Shown here: one piece after another, positions 45,801 to 57,690 of the stretch
How the letters are laid out: every line of letters starts with the position of its first letter
How positions within the stretch are numbered: the stretch's first letter is position 1
DNA from: Artemia franciscana
Lineage: Eukaryota > Arthropoda > Branchiopoda > Anostraca > Artemiidae
Reading direction: 5' to 3'
Assembly (NCBI RefSeq): GCF_032884065.1
Contig: NC_088866.1
Span: forward strand, 58,425,866 to 58,489,865
Length of the DNA stretch: 64,000 nt
Notes under the pieces: generated by a model
What the model was told of the DNA's origin: nothing
The model's database searches: none
Seen by the model: only the letters and a program-made list of their open reading frames with translations
Program-made: the position numbers and the translations under genes

Positions 45801-47923
45801 GGAAGGATATCGTGTCTCAGAGCTCTTATTTTAAATTCCGACTGGATTCGGTGACAGGAATTGAGGGGGGGGGGCTAAAATCTTGGAAAACGCTTAGAGT
45901 GGAGGGATCGGGATGAAACTTGGTAGGAAAAATAAGCACAAGTCCTAGATACGTGATTGACCTAACTGGAACGGATCCGCTCTATTTGGGGGAATGGGGG
46001 GGGGGGTCAATTCTGAACAAATTAGAAAAATGGGGTATTTTTAACTTACGAAGGAGTGATCGAATCTTACGGAAATATGAAGTTTTGAAGGATATCATGT
46101 CTCAGAGCTCTTATTTTAAATTCCGCTTGGATCCGGTGACATTGGGGGAATTGAATGGAGGACCTAAAATCTTGTAAAACGCTTAGAGTGGAGGGTTCGG
46201 AATGAAACTTGGTGGGAAAAATAAGCACAAGTCCTAGATACGTGATTGACATAACCGGGATGGATCCGCTCTTTTTGGAGGAGTGGAGGGGGAAGGTTAA
46301 TTCTGAAAATTTTGGAAAATGAGGTATTTTTGACTTACGAAGGAGTGATCGTATCTTAATGAAATTTGATGTTTGGAAGGATATAACGTCTCAGAGCTCT
46401 TATATTAAATTTCAACCTTATCCGGTGAAGGGGATGTTTTGGGGGGCGGAACCTAAACTCTTGGAAAATGCTTAGACTGGAGGGATCGGGATGAAACTTG
46501 GTGGAAAAATAAGCACAATTACTAGATATGGGATAGACATAACCGGAACGGATCTGCTCTCTTTGCGGGAGTTGGGGGGGATTAATTCTAAAAAATTAGA
46601 AAAAATGAGGTATTTTTAACTTGCGAAAGAGTGATCGTATCTTAATGAAATTCCATATTTAGAAGGACCCCGAAACCCAGATCTCTTATTTTTATCCCGA
46701 CCAGGTCCAGTGTCATTAGGGGGGGGGGGCCGAAAATCTTGGAAAACGCTTCAAGCGGAGAGATCAGGATGAAACTTGATGGAAAGAATAAACACAAGTC
46801 CAAGATAGGTGACTGACATAACTGGACTGGATCCGCTATCTTTGGTGGAGTCGGGGGGCAGGGGGCTATTCGGAAAAATTAGAAAAAATGAGGTATTTGT
46901 AACTTACGAATGGGTGATCAGATCTTAATGAAATTTGATATCTAGAAGGATCTTATGCTTTAAAACTCTCATTTTAAATCCCGACCAGATCCGGTGACAT
47001 TGCCGGAATTCTTGAAATACGTGAAATCGAGGTATCTTACGAATGGGTGATCAGATCTCAGTGAAACTTGATATATAGAAGAATCTTATGTCTCAGATGC
47101 CCCATTTTCAATTTGATCCGGGGACATGGAGTGTTGGAGGGTGGAAACAGAAATCTTGAAAACCGGAAATCTGGGAAAACGCTTAGAGTGGATATATAGG
47201 GATGAAACTTAATGGGAAGAATAAGCACAAGTTATAGATACGAGATTGAGATAATTGTTACCGATTCATTCTCTTTGGGGGACCTGTGGGTTGTTAGTTT
47301 GGAAAAGTTCGAAAAATTGAGGTATTTTTAACTTAAGAACGGGTGACCGGATCTTAATGAAATTTGATATTTAGAAGGAACTCTTATCTCAAAGATCTTG
47401 TTTCAAATCCCGACCAGATCTGTTGACATTGGGGGGAGCTGGAGGGGCAAATCAGAAATCTTGGAAAATGCTTATAAATGTCGTAGATACGTGACTGATG
47501 TAACCGGACTGGATCCGCTCTCTTTGGGGGAGTTAGATGGTGGGGTTCAGTGCTTTGGCGAGTTTGGTGCTTCTGGACGTGCTAGGACGATGAAAATTGG
47601 TAGGCGTGTCAGGGAGCTGCACAAATTGACTTGATAAAGTCGTTTTCCCCGATTCGAACATCTGGGGGGCTGAAGGGTGAGGGAAAATTAAAAAATTGAG
47701 GTATTTTTAACTTGCGAGTGGGTGATCGGATCTTAGTGAATTTTGATATTTAGAAGGACCTCGTCACTCAGAGCTCTTATTTTAAATCCCGACCGGCATT
47801 AGCCTCTGATTTTCTTTTTAAAGCAACCTATTGATTCTTAGAATTTTGCTAGAGCTCATACCATATGAGCTCTTGGCTCTTCCGACCTCGTCACAATTGC
47901 CATATGAGCTCTTAGCTCTTGTT
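42882..47923. mobile_element. giant inverted-repeat element built of tandem units
   Basis: The termini are inverted copies of over 120 bp (left 42882-43010, right about 47806-47923), including 'aacaagagctaagagctca', 'gacgaggtcggaagagccaa' and a palindrome 'agagctcata.gg.tatgagctct' (42932-42954; 47851-47873). Inside, the left arm (43080-44760) and right arm (45250-47790) are made of the same tandem units in opposite orientation. In the right arm the period is about 288 bp, with 'cggatccgctctctttgggg' at about 45683, 45975, 46265, 46555 and 46838. Between the arms lie a GACA-type microsatellite and about 490 bp. No coding frame of any length is conserved, so it is non-autonomous. Confidence 0.85.
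44729..45275. repeat. centre of the giant inverted repeat
   Basis: The left arm ends in a GACA/GACC microsatellite (44729-44757). The right arm begins with its counterpart 'tctgtcggtctttctgtctg' (45255 on), preceded by 'atagcgatcgc' and a perfect 8-bp hairpin CACTTGGT-ATTA-ACCAAGTG (45215-45234). This hairpin looks like the second natural end of the repeat unit, and the left arm lacks it. The intervening 44765-45210 is unassigned. Confidence 0.7.
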
Positions 47924-48637
47924 TTATGAATATTTTGCGCAGTGCGTAGTCTTCTTTTTTTAATTGGATTTTACCCTTATAATGGAGTAAGAATAGCTTA
48001 GATTTCGAATGAACAGAATGTGAGAAATTTCTCGGTTGTATGAAAACGTCAGAAAGCTTTAAATATTACTGAAACTAGACACAAATACAGAAGGACTGTT
48101 GTTTTTGTGACCCTTCCCCTCACCCAATTCTGTAAATTCTGATTCTTTTTAGAGTTTATTTTACTTTTTATGGACTGCATATTTTATCCCCCTCCCCCAC
48201 ACACTACAAACAAGTTCTTGCTTACGTGCCTAATTGAGAAGAGGTTTCTAAAACTATCTCCCGACACTACGCATCTGAGATAAGCTTGAAGCAAATAGAA
48301 CTGTCACTGGCAAATGTAAGTGACTTTCTGGAAGGTTACGGGGCAGTTGCTCTGGGTGCCGTAGATTGGAGGTGCCGCGGCTTGGGAATCGCCCACTTTG
48401 ATGCAATTTTTCACTTTGATTTTACTTTACTTTGCCTATATTTGAGTCTGAAGGTGGTGTTGTAATTAATGTTGCCTCTGGTACCACCAACCCTAGGAAC
48501 GGCTCTGGTTGGGCAATACACTTGCTTCTTGTCCCTGTAGGAAAGACCCCCTATGTGCCACCATTTGACACCCTGTGTGCCACCAAGGGCTGTGGAGTTT
48601 CTTTATGATCTATTCTTATTATTATTTAATGTTTCAG
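47924..48637. other. 3' end of the mL44 giant intron
   Basis: No element is recognised. A small duplication 'ctatgtgccacc' / 'ctgtgtgccacc' lies at 48552-48585. The intron ends with 'attatttaatgtttcag'. Confidence 0.5.
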
Positions 48638-48941
48638 GAATATCCCCCCAGCGAGGAGCTACTGGCAAACACTTTCAAAGCTATTGTATTTGCCTTAGAA
48701 GAATCCAGTGGGATAGAAAAAGCCCGACAATTCGTGGTTGATCTCCTAATCGTACAAATTGCTCATAAGGATATATATGAAATATGGAATCCGAAGAATC
48801 CAATGGGGATTGTTTGCGAGGAATTGGAATCTCAGAAGAGAGCCTTACCTGAGTCAAGACTGATGAGACAAACTGGAGGAAACACAATATTAGGTGTATT
48901 TCAAGTTGGGCTTTATTCAGATAGAAAACTGATTGGACAAG
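48638..48941 (+). CDS. mRpL44: mL44 (MRPL44), RNase III end and dsRNA-binding exon
   Basis: The acceptor AG is at 48636-48637. The exon enters in phase 0, matching exon 19471-19555. It encodes 'EYPPSEELLANTFKAIVFAL', the last helices of the RNase III-like domain ('FVVDLLIVQIAHKDIYEIW'), then the start of the dsRNA-binding domain: 'NPMGIVCEELESQK', 'PESRLMRQTGGNTILGVFQV' and 'GLYSDRKLIGQG'. In mL44 this domain contacts mitoribosomal RNA. The donor GTAGTA at 48942 leaves a phase-1 codon, so about 50 C-terminal residues must lie in at least one later exon. No such exon was recognised up to 64000. Confidence 0.92.
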
Positions 48942-50189
48942 GTAGTAATTTCTTTTATTACTTAACGTCTTAAATTAGAGGGTTGCATATAGGGACGTAA
49001 TTTGCTATGGGGTGGTGGCAATTGCCCCCAGGCCACTGTTCAAGGTCCTTTTCATGGGCCAAATGTGATCCAAGGATGAACATCTCTTTCATATGCAATT
49101 TTTCTGTGGACATTACTGTAGCTATCAGTGGCAACAGAGCCCAATTTTGAGATAGCTATCTCACTGATTATGATCAAAAGGTCTGAAAACTGGGGTATAA
49201 GATCCGCGCTAATTGCTTCCACCACCAGTGTACTAGAATAACAACTCATACTGGCGCAAAGAAGCCTGAGGTTCATCTTCTAATACCCTTCTCCCAAATT
49301 GAAAATACCCTACTTGTTAATAAACCCCAGCTATTTTCAGAAATTGTATTTATTTTATTCCATTGTTTTCTGTTCTTAAATTTTATTCCGTAATTGCCTG
49401 TATTCACCCATTTACATAGGATGTCTTTTTCATTTGGCGCGGGGAGGGGGGAGGACAAAAAAATTGGGGTACACAATGATAAATATTATATTACAATGAG
49501 AATTGCGCTGACATTCACGTAAATTTATTGTTTAGCTAGGTCTGGTTCCTGAACCCTCCTCCCCTGCTTAAACCCCTGCTTATAGGTTATAATTGATTGC
49601 TAAAAACATCTTTTGTTGTTAATTAATTTAATTAAATTTTTCCACAAAACAAGTTTTTCAAAGAAAAGTAAAGAGCTTAATCAAACCAAAAATGAGCAGA
49701 AATAAAGTCAAATAATCTTCCATGCATAACACTACCACAAGTTAACATAAATAAATAAATAAAAGCCAAAACGAACAGAAATTACAATAAATAACCAAGC
49801 CAAACTCAAAACAAGCAGAATTAACATTAGTAGGTCTGACAACCCTGATGTCACCTGTTTTCAGTAAAGTGCAAATTATGCTCTGGTCTTGATCAAGTAT
49901 TATATTGAAAAAGTATTTATTTTTTATATCTTTCCGTTTTTTTCGATAAGAATTCATTGTGTGGCTTGCTATTTTTATGTTGGAGAACTTTTTTCACCAA
50001 TGTTTGATCCTGACACAAATAGTGTTTTTTATTTAATTTATGTCTTCTCAAGTTAACCTAAAAAACAAAACATCATTCCCAACAAATTTTAGCTCTGCTC
50101 TTTGCCAACCTGTATGCACTTCCACTTTTTTGATTTATTTAAACTGTAAGAGTAGAATTAGTAATAGTATTGGCCCCGAAAGTTTCAAC
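48942..50189. other. mL44 intron, unassigned
   Basis: No element is recognised apart from a 33-36 base segment near 49857-49892 that is shared with 56470-56505. A fragment 'caaaacaagtttttcaaaga' with 'aagtaaagagct' (49646-49678) resembles the tail of the composite repeat family. Confidence 0.45.
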
Positions 50190-50480
50190 TTAATACCCCC
50201 AGTCGTTCTCGATATATTGCTGATGCGTCTTATTGGCAACCATACATGCCTTTTGATTTAGTTTCAAAGCATAATGGGCAAAATTAGATAATTGGGAGGG
50301 GGGGTTGATATACCCAATATCCCTAGAGATGTAGCTACTGGACCGTTCTACTATGCTGAACAAAATGAATGTCTCAAAATTTTGATTGTTTTTGTTTGAA
50401 AAATGAATGAGCTTCGAAGGAGGGCGACTTGCCCTCCAATCTCTTTTGACTCTTAAAAAGGGCACTAGAACTTTTCGATG
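50190..50480 (-). repeat. copy of the family seen at 1640-2480
   Basis: It contains 'ataatgggcaaaattagata', a G-run, 'gaacaaaatgaatgtctcaa' and 'gccctccaatctcttttgac' with 'tcttaaaaagggcactagaa', the same landmarks as 1640-2480 and 51830-52300. Orientation is given relative to the 'ttctagtgccc' reading of the composite family. Confidence 0.6.
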
Positions 50481-50499
50481 TATTTTGACATCCGCCTAC

Positions 50500-51790
50500 G
50501 TACTCCTTGAAAGCTGCACCTTAATACTCTTGTTTTGCGTAGTCTCAATAGTAATAGTAACATTAGTAGCAGGATGAATCTATCCCCTTTGATTTCTTAA
50601 AAATCCCCTACAACACACGCTGAAGGTTTAAACTTGATACCATCAACTGACGCATTTCTGATTCGTCCTTTTGACAATCATTGTCAAAAGGTCTGATTCG
50701 TCAATTGTCATTGTCAATTGTCTGATTCGTCCTTTTGACAAATCATTGTCACACTATGCCCATATGGGCATAGTGTGTTTTGATTTAGTTCCATACAGTT
50801 TCAATATTTCCAAAATTTGTCGCCTTAATACTCTTATTTTTAGTAGCAGCAGTAGCAGTTGTAGCAGTAGAATCAATAGTAGTAGCCTTAATTTAGTGAC
50901 AGTAGTGGTAGTAGAAGTAATAATAATAGTCAGTTGTAAGTAGCATTATGATTCAAATATTTTCTTTTGTTTGGTTCAGCATCCCCCATACCAATCCCTG
51001 TTAGTTTCAACTTCACATACCAATCTGTTCCCAAGATATTGCTGTTGCGCCCTTTTGACAATCTACATACAGACAGCGTGTTATGATTAAGTTGACCTGC
51101 CCTTCTCAAAACTCCTTGAAAATTTCACCTTCATACCCTTAGGCGTAGTTAGTAGGCACAGTAGTAGTATTGGTATTACTAGTAGTAGCATTAATAATAG
51201 TACTAGTAGTACAAGTAACAGCAGTAGTATTAGCGTATTGCTTTCACAAATAGTTGCAATAGAAGTAGTAGTTGAAGTAATAGTAGCAGCAGTACATTTA
51301 GCAGTGATAGTAGTATTACTAGTAGCGTGCACACATATCCTTTTGGTCAGATTATCTTCTCCTTTTAGCATTCTCTGAAAGTTCCAACTTAATACCCAAA
51401 TGAATTCTTGAGATTCGTTCTTTGACGATGTACACGGACATAGCGTCTTTTGGTTTAGTTCAAATTTCCCTTAATATTATAAATGGACTAGTTTAGCAGC
51501 AGTAGTGGTAGTGGCGGTAGTGTGCAAATATTTCCTTTATCATTATTTCCCCTATCATTTCCTGAAAATTCCAAATTAATATACCCATTTAATATATACC
51601 ATTTAATAATATATAATTTGATATACTCATTTCTGAGTTATGCTCGTTTGACAATCCGTATACACTCCGTATCCAATTCACGTATCCAATCAGACAATCC
51701 GTATACAATTTTTTTATATTTAGTTCAACATTCCCCTCGTCATTCTCTGAATAGCTCACCCGAATGCTCTTTTTCCTTTTTAGACAGTTA
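50500..51790. repeat. loose tandem repeats with AGT/AGC trinucleotide runs
   Basis: Repeated blocks such as 'ccttgaaagctgcacctta', 'tctctgaaagttccaactta' and 'ttttgacaat' recur every 200-300 bp (about 50505, 50800, 51110, 51370, 51545, 51740). Several are followed by compound AGT/AGC/AAT runs, notably 50838-50945 and 51155-51335. Serine- or leucine-rich translations are artefacts. A small inverted duplication 'actatgcccatatgggcatagtg' lies at 50753-50775. Confidence 0.7.
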
Positions 51791-51829
51791 AGTTCAAACA
51801 TGCATGCATTTCTCAATAACATATAATAT

Positions 51830-52560
51830 ATGTCAACAATGAACGAATTGCCTAACTTAAAGCCCTTGCCCTGAGGACTGTATTGAATTGACATCCCCAA
51901 AGACATAGTTACTGTACGTTCTAACAATGCTGGACAGAATAGTTCTCTTAAAATTTTAATCAAATGTGTTTTTGGGAATGATATACTTGTGGGGGAAGGG
52001 CTGGTTGCCCTCCATTCACTTTTGACTCTTAAAAAGGGAAATACAACTTCTGGCTGAGCCCCCATTCAATCCAAAGTTTATACGTCTGTCCATTTCTTAA
52101 AAACCTTATATGCCCCTTTATATACCGTTCAAACGTTGCCCCTGGGGGGTTGTCTCTAAAATGAAGGCATTGTTTGGACTATTGTGAACAAAATGGCTAC
52201 ATCAAAATTTCGATCGGATGCGTTTGCGGAAAAGAGGGTTTCAGGGAGGGGGTGCTAGTTCCTTGCATAACTTTTTAATCTTAAGAGGGAAATAGAACTT
52301 AAAATTTTCTCTTAAATAAGCCTTCTCTAAAGTTCACACAACTTCTCCTTCCATAAAAACCTTGTATGCCCCTGGGGCATAACATACAACCCTTCCCCCA
52401 GACTCTGAGTGTTGTGTCAACCCCAAAGATCTTATTATCTGATCTTTGGAATGTTTTTTTTTAACAAATCTCCTTCGGTGAAATAATCTAACATAAAGTA
52501 AACCTTTTCCCGTCAAATTCCCTCCTGACAGTTCCATCCTCGCTGAGAATCCCCCTCCCT
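51830..52560 (-). repeat. two or three tandem copies of the 1640-2480 family
   Basis: The same landmark order as at 1640-2480 is repeated: 'gccctccattcacttttgac' with 'tcttaaaaaggg', then 'ccttatatgcccctttatat', a G-run and 'gaacaaaatggctaca'. Copies start about 220 bp apart. It leads into the composite repeat at 52690. Confidence 0.6.
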
Positions 52561-52689
52561 GTAAAATTGCTTGCGGATGATTCAGCCTGAAAAATTCTCC
52601 TTAGCATTCTTTCTTTTAAATAATACTTCAATCTCTAATCGGTTTTTCGATCACTCCAGAAATGCCCCCTTCCGTTGATTTAATTCCCA

Positions 52690-54210
52690 TAAATCAAAAC
52701 ACACGGAAGATAGCCCCCAGATAATTCTGTCGGAGTATCTCCACTTAAAAAACTGGCAGAAACCGTAATACTTTCGCGCAGGCACTGATGTTTTCAACAA
52801 TTTAGTATATCAAACAGTTCGTGGTAACGAACTGTAGTAAGGAGCGACCCGGCTCAATAGTAAACAAAACTCTAAATAACGGAATTTTGATGCTAAAATA
52901 TACATCAAAAGAATCGGATTTTCATGCTGATTTTAAATATATAAGTTTCATTAAATTTGGTCTTTGTCATCAAAAGTTACGACCCTGAGAAAATTTGTCT
53001 TATTTTAAAAAATAGGGGAAAACACCCCCTAAAAGTCACAGAATCTTAACGAAAACTACACCAGCTCCTATCTACAAAAATGTGGAATTTCGTATTTTTT
53101 GCCAGAAGACAAATCACGGGTGCGTGTTTATTTGTTTTGTTTTTTTTTCTTTTCCCCAGGGGTCATCGTATCGACCAAGTGGTCCTAGAATGTTGCAAGA
53201 GGGCTCATTCTAACGGAAATAAAAAGTTCTAGTGCCCTTTTTAAGCGACCAAAAAATAGGAGGGCACCTAGGCCCCCTCCCACGCTCATTTTTTCTCCAA
53301 AGTCAACAGATCAAAATTCTGAGATATGTCTTTGGGAATGACCCCACAGTCCCTGGGGGAGGGGCTGCAAGTTACAAACTTCGACCAGTGTTTACATATA
53401 ATAATGGTTATTGGGAAGTGTGCAGTCGTTTTCAGGGGATTTTTTTGGTTTTGGGGGTGGGGTTGAGGGGAGGGGGCTATGTGGGAGGAGCTTTCCTTGG
53501 AGAAATATGTCATGGGGGAAAAAAATTCAATGAAAAGGGCGCAGGATTTTCTAAAATTACTATAAAAAAAACAATGAAAAAATAAGCATGGAAAAGTTTT
53601 TTCAATTGAAAGTAAGGAGTAGCATTGAAACTTAAAACGAACAGAGATTATTACGCATATGAGGGGTTCTAAAAATACTTTAGCATAAAGAGCGATGTAT
53701 TTAGGAGGAGATAAATACCTCGCTCTTTATGCTATAGTATTTTTAGTAATTTCAACTATTTATTCTACGGCCTTTCTGATTCAGGGGCCATTCTTAAAGA
53801 ATTGGGACAAAACTTACGATTTAGCGTAAAGAGCGAGGTATTAACGAGGGTACAAACCCCCTCGTATACATAATAACAATTTAAGAATATAAAAGTTTGT
53901 TACGTAAGTTAATTCTTAAGTTACGTATGTTTTTTACTAATAAGAAAATTCGTTAAAAATTAAAATTTATAGTTGCCTTTTTGTGTAACCGAAAAATTGC
54001 ATGGCAACTAGGCCTCCTTCCCCATCCCTTATTTTGCTAAAGTTTGACTCTTTACCACAATTCTGCTTTTTAAAACAATTAAAAGCTTTAGCATAAAGAG
54101 CGAGGGATTGTGGAGGGGACAACCCATTTCATATACGGAGTAATTTCTGTTCGTTTTAAGTTTTAATGTCGCTCCTTACTTTCAGTTAGAAAAACTAGTT
54201 TTTTTTTATG
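52690..54210 (+). repeat. composite repeat copy with foldback tail
   Basis: This is the most complete copy of the family described at 31090-37450. It begins with 'agcccccagataattctgtc' and 'cggcactgatgttttcaac'-like sequence (also at 54365-54475), then 'agttcgtggtaacgaactg' (52812), the internal landmarks, and the 3' part with repeated 'taaagagcgagg' arms up to 54210. Open frames of up to 117 codons here are not shared by other copies and are not credible genes. Confidence 0.75.
53669..53746. repeat. foldback hairpin with core 'ctttatgcta'
   Basis: 'ctaaaaatactttagcataa' at the left and 'ttatgctatagtatttttag' at the right pair across a 10-base loop, with the 'agagcgatgtattt'/'aaatacctcgctct' parts in between. 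The stem is 34 bp with few mismatches. It belongs to the same family as 35404-35658. Confidence 0.85.
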
Positions 54211-54219
54211 TAATATATT

Positions 54220-54720
54220 AATAGTATTCAATGCTACTACTATTACTACTACTGACAACTCATCGCAGCACCAAATCGCCTGAGCCCATTGACAAATTTG
54301 GGCTATATTTTTGCACATTAGAGGGAAGGGGTAAAGTATACCGGGTTTGCATGCAAAATGTGTCAGGAAAACAGCCCCCAGATAATTCCGCCCGAACATC
54401 TCCATATGAACAATGGGCAGAAACCGTAATACTTCCTGGCCGGCACTGATGTTTTCAATAATTTAGTATTTGTTATTAAAACATTTATAATACTCAATGC
54501 TACTACTACTACTAACAACTCAGCCAAGCACCAAACAGCCTGAGGCCATTGACAAATATGGGCTATATATTTGCACATTAGAGAGGGGGGGGGGGGTAAA
54601 GGATAGCGGGTCTGCATGCAAAATGTGTTAGGTACAATTATTCTGCATATTATGAAGTAAGATTGGTTTCCTGACTTCAAACTGTCGAAATTCTTTACCC
54701 CCCCTTATGTGCAAATATAT
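54220..54720 (+). repeat. two direct copies and one inverted partial copy of a 150-bp unit
   Basis: Copies at about 54225-54372 and 54490-54637 share 'caatgctactact', 'cctgag.ccattgacaaat', 'gggctatat', 'ttgcacattagag' and 'ctgcatgcaaaatgtgt'. Spacing is about 265 bp. A short inverted copy ('ttaccccccc', 'atgtgcaaatatataacc') follows at about 54693-54726. The ACT trinucleotide run varies between copies. Confidence 0.8.
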
Positions 54721-54919
54721 AACCCTAATTATATATTTCCCATTTATTATGACACTTGTCTTTGTCTTGTCTTGTGCTAAGCTAAAAGAAACTAACGACT
54801 ACACCGGTTTGTTCTCGATTTTCACACAGCGTAAACTTGAGTGAGGGGCGCATAATACACAAGTACCAAAATTCCTTCCCCCTACATAAAATAAGAAATA
54901 CCCCACCCCCGAGGGGGGG

Positions 54920-55125
54920 AGAGTAAGTGCCTAGAACCATGAGGACGATACTCCCTCCCCAATACTTCGCTCTTCACGCTAACGTTATTTAGAATTTTCA
55001 AAAAGCTTCCTATTGTAATTTAACGGATCTTGTGTTCAACTTGTTGTTCGTAAAGGATTGCGATACAAAGTCATAGTTTAGCATAAAGAGCGAAGTATAT
55101 AAGAGGGGGTTGTACGCCACTGCGC
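54920..55125. repeat. foldback pair of the 'aaagagcga' family
   Basis: The left arm 'ccccaatacttcgctcttca' with 'cgctaacgtt' (54957-54986) and the right arm 'tagtttagcataaagagcga' with 'agtatataagagggggtt' (55074-55111) are inverted copies separated by about 90 bp. They are diverged. Confidence 0.7.
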
Positions 55126-55489
55126 GTGTGGGCGGTTCTAGCTGACAACAAACTGAACGTAATCGATGAAATTAGGTTCTAATCCGGGTATTTAGCCTGT
55201 TGATAAAATACGCTCTGACTATAACTGATCAAGGGATTTTCTACTCTTCACCATCTTGGAACGCTGCTTGGTTTACCTCGGAAATACCCCATATAACGGT
55301 TTTGGCAAATACCTCTTGAGTTTGAGAACCTAAGTTGCAATTTTTAGGAGTGAAAGCGATGATGTGTTTACCACTGCGTTGTACACGAAACAAAGTTGTT
55401 TACAACCGCCTGAGGACGTATCGGTTTGACTACTCCCACTGTGATTTTTATCTACGTTGTACGTTATTAATATCATTAATTGAATCGCC

Positions 55490-55528
<39 letters not shown>

Positions 55529-56849
55529 AAGCATGACTGCTTTCATTTTTTTTTTTTTGCTAATTTCTAGTAATCTGTAGTTAACGAATCGTAAAGAATA
55601 ACAAAAAATATAAGTAAAATTTGTGTTATCGATATTGATTCTGTTGTTTCATTTTTCTGGTCTCAAAATAGAAATGCGTATGATGGTTGCTCATGCAGTT
55701 AATTTACATTGTTGTATTTGCTGGTCTGAAAAATTTTTCACAGTTCAAGAAGCTAAATTAGTTGAGATTGTGTCTCAGCTGAAAATCCTCTTAATACCTT
55801 ACTCCTATATTGGTAAGATATACTACCATCTAAAAAACGTAGAATACAATTTGTTCGTCTTTAGTAAGAAGTATTCGAGAATTATCTTGCCTTAGTCTGC
55901 CTATATTCCATAATTTTCTATTATTATCAAATATTTTGGTATTTATGACAAAAATAACCCCCTGATGAAGAATATGTGCTCATGCGCTTGATCCTGTGGA
56001 TGTTTCAGGGAGTAGGGGTGGGATAAAAGCAAAGAGGGCTCATACAATAGTAGCTACAAAAGTGCTGCAATACTAAGATAAGATATTTTCTGATGTTTTA
56101 AATAAGTACATGCAAGTCTCGGTGAAAGGCTTTCGACAATGGTGGTCTTCATTACGTTTTTTGCTCCTTTTCTTTTCTTTTTTGGCCTGATGCCATTTTG
56201 AGATTTTTGGCTCGTTTTTAGTTTTAAAAAAAAGTTATTACAAAATACTATGAATTTAGATCTGGAAGATAAGTGATCATTTTTGAGAAAATGCTAATGG
56301 TGAACTTTGTCTAACAAGCATTGTATTTTTCACAGAGATCTGTCTTGGCTTCACTCCGATTAGGCTTTCAAGTCTTTGATCATTTTGACCTAATTTTTCG
56401 TTTGAATCGGACTGAACCTGTTCTTGGATTTATTAAAGTTAAAAAAAGTAAAACATTTAAAGTGTATTTTGTTTTCAGTAAAGTGCAAATTATGTTCTGG
56501 TCTTCAGAAGTCGCTACAACGGGCCGTAGTTCACGCTTTTATATGTTGTAGCAACCTCGGAGCAGCCATGACTCAAGCAACATTTTAAAATAATAAAAAT
56601 CTTGCGAAAGTTTAGTTTCAAAATTTATTCGTCCCTTACTCAGCCAAATATCAAAGCAGAAAAATTAGACAGTTAGTTTTATCCTAGTGCAGATCAGGAA
56701 TGATAGAGATTTTTTAAATAATGGGAGAGGCATTTGTCTGGTCTCCAAATGGGTGTCCTACAACGCACGACTGTGAAATACAGAATAGGGTTGACAAAGT
56801 ATTTTTAGGCTTAACATAATAAATGTCGACTTGGAATATTAGAAACAGG
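55126..56849. other. unassigned sequence with A-tract
   Basis: It contains an A tract of about 35 bases at 55493-55527, possibly the tail of a retroposed copy whose body I could not identify. No supported gene. The region 56350-56425 is the inverted partner of 27241-27320. A 76-codon frame at 56324-56551 was examined and not accepted. Confidence 0.45.
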
Positions 56850-57690
56850 TTTTGACAGAGGACAATATAGCTTGTTTGTGTTATCTTTTTTTCTTTATTG
56901 TACAGTCTAATTTAAAAGGAAATTGTGATTTAATACAACTATTATTTAGTTGGATTAGTTAATTAATAATAAATTAATATCCTAGGTTTTGGCAAAGGAC
57001 AACAGAACTTGTAGTTGTTATCTTTTTCTTTACTTTACATTCTAAATTAAAATGAAAGTTGCAATTTACTGCAACTATTAATTAGTTGTATTAGTTAGTT
57101 AATTATTAGTTAACATGCTAAGTTTTAATAAGAAAATAGAACTTTTTTGTGTTATCTAGTTTTCTTTATTTTATAGCATAAATTAAAAGGAAAGTTGCAA
57201 TTTATTATATCTATCAGTTAGTTGCATTAGTTAGTTGATTGTTAATTAACATACTGGGTTCTGGCAGAGGACAACAGAGTCTATGTGTATTATTTTTCTT
57301 CTTTATTTTATAGCCTAAATTAAAAGGAAATTTGCAATTTACTGCAACTATTCAGAAGTTGAATTAGTTAGTTCATTATTAGTTAATATGCTAGGTTTTG
57401 GTAGAGGACAATAGAGCTTTTTTGTGTTAACTTTTTTCTTTATTTTTGGATATAAATTAAAAGGAAAGTTGCAATTCATTACAACTATTAATTAGTTGCA
57501 TTAGTTAATTAATGATTAGTTTGCATGCTAGGTTTTGGCAGAGGACAACAGAGCTTGTATGTGTTATGTTTATCCTTCACTTTACAGTCTAAAGTAAAAG
57601 TAAAGTTGCAATTTATTGCAACTATTTATTAGTTGCATTAGTTAGTTAATTATTAGGTAATCATGCTAGGCTTTGCTAGAGGACAACAGA
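56850..57690 (+). repeat. 135-bp satellite array, about six copies
   Basis: Tandem monomers are marked by 'ggttttggcagaggacaaca' and variants near 56850, 56987, 57122, 57255, 57391, 57530 and 57667. Each also carries 'ttctttattttatagcctaa'-like, 'aaaaggaaagttgcaattta' and 'attagttagttaatt' blocks. The last monomer is cut after 'ggacaacaga' at about 57690, where the LINE 5' region begins. Confidence 0.9.

Noticed and set aside
50671..51371. Ser/Leu-rich frames over AGT/AGC runs as low-complexity proteins
   Set aside because: They follow the trinucleotide runs on either strand with no conserved flanking sequence.
53232..53585. 117-codon frame in the composite repeat
   Set aside because: Other copies of the same repeat (33.9 and 36.5 kb) do not keep the frame.
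56324..56551. 76-codon frame as an mL44 exon or separate gene
   Set aside because: No resemblance to the mL44 C-terminus. Part of it is a dispersed repeat also found inverted at 27.3 kb. Kept only as a finding.
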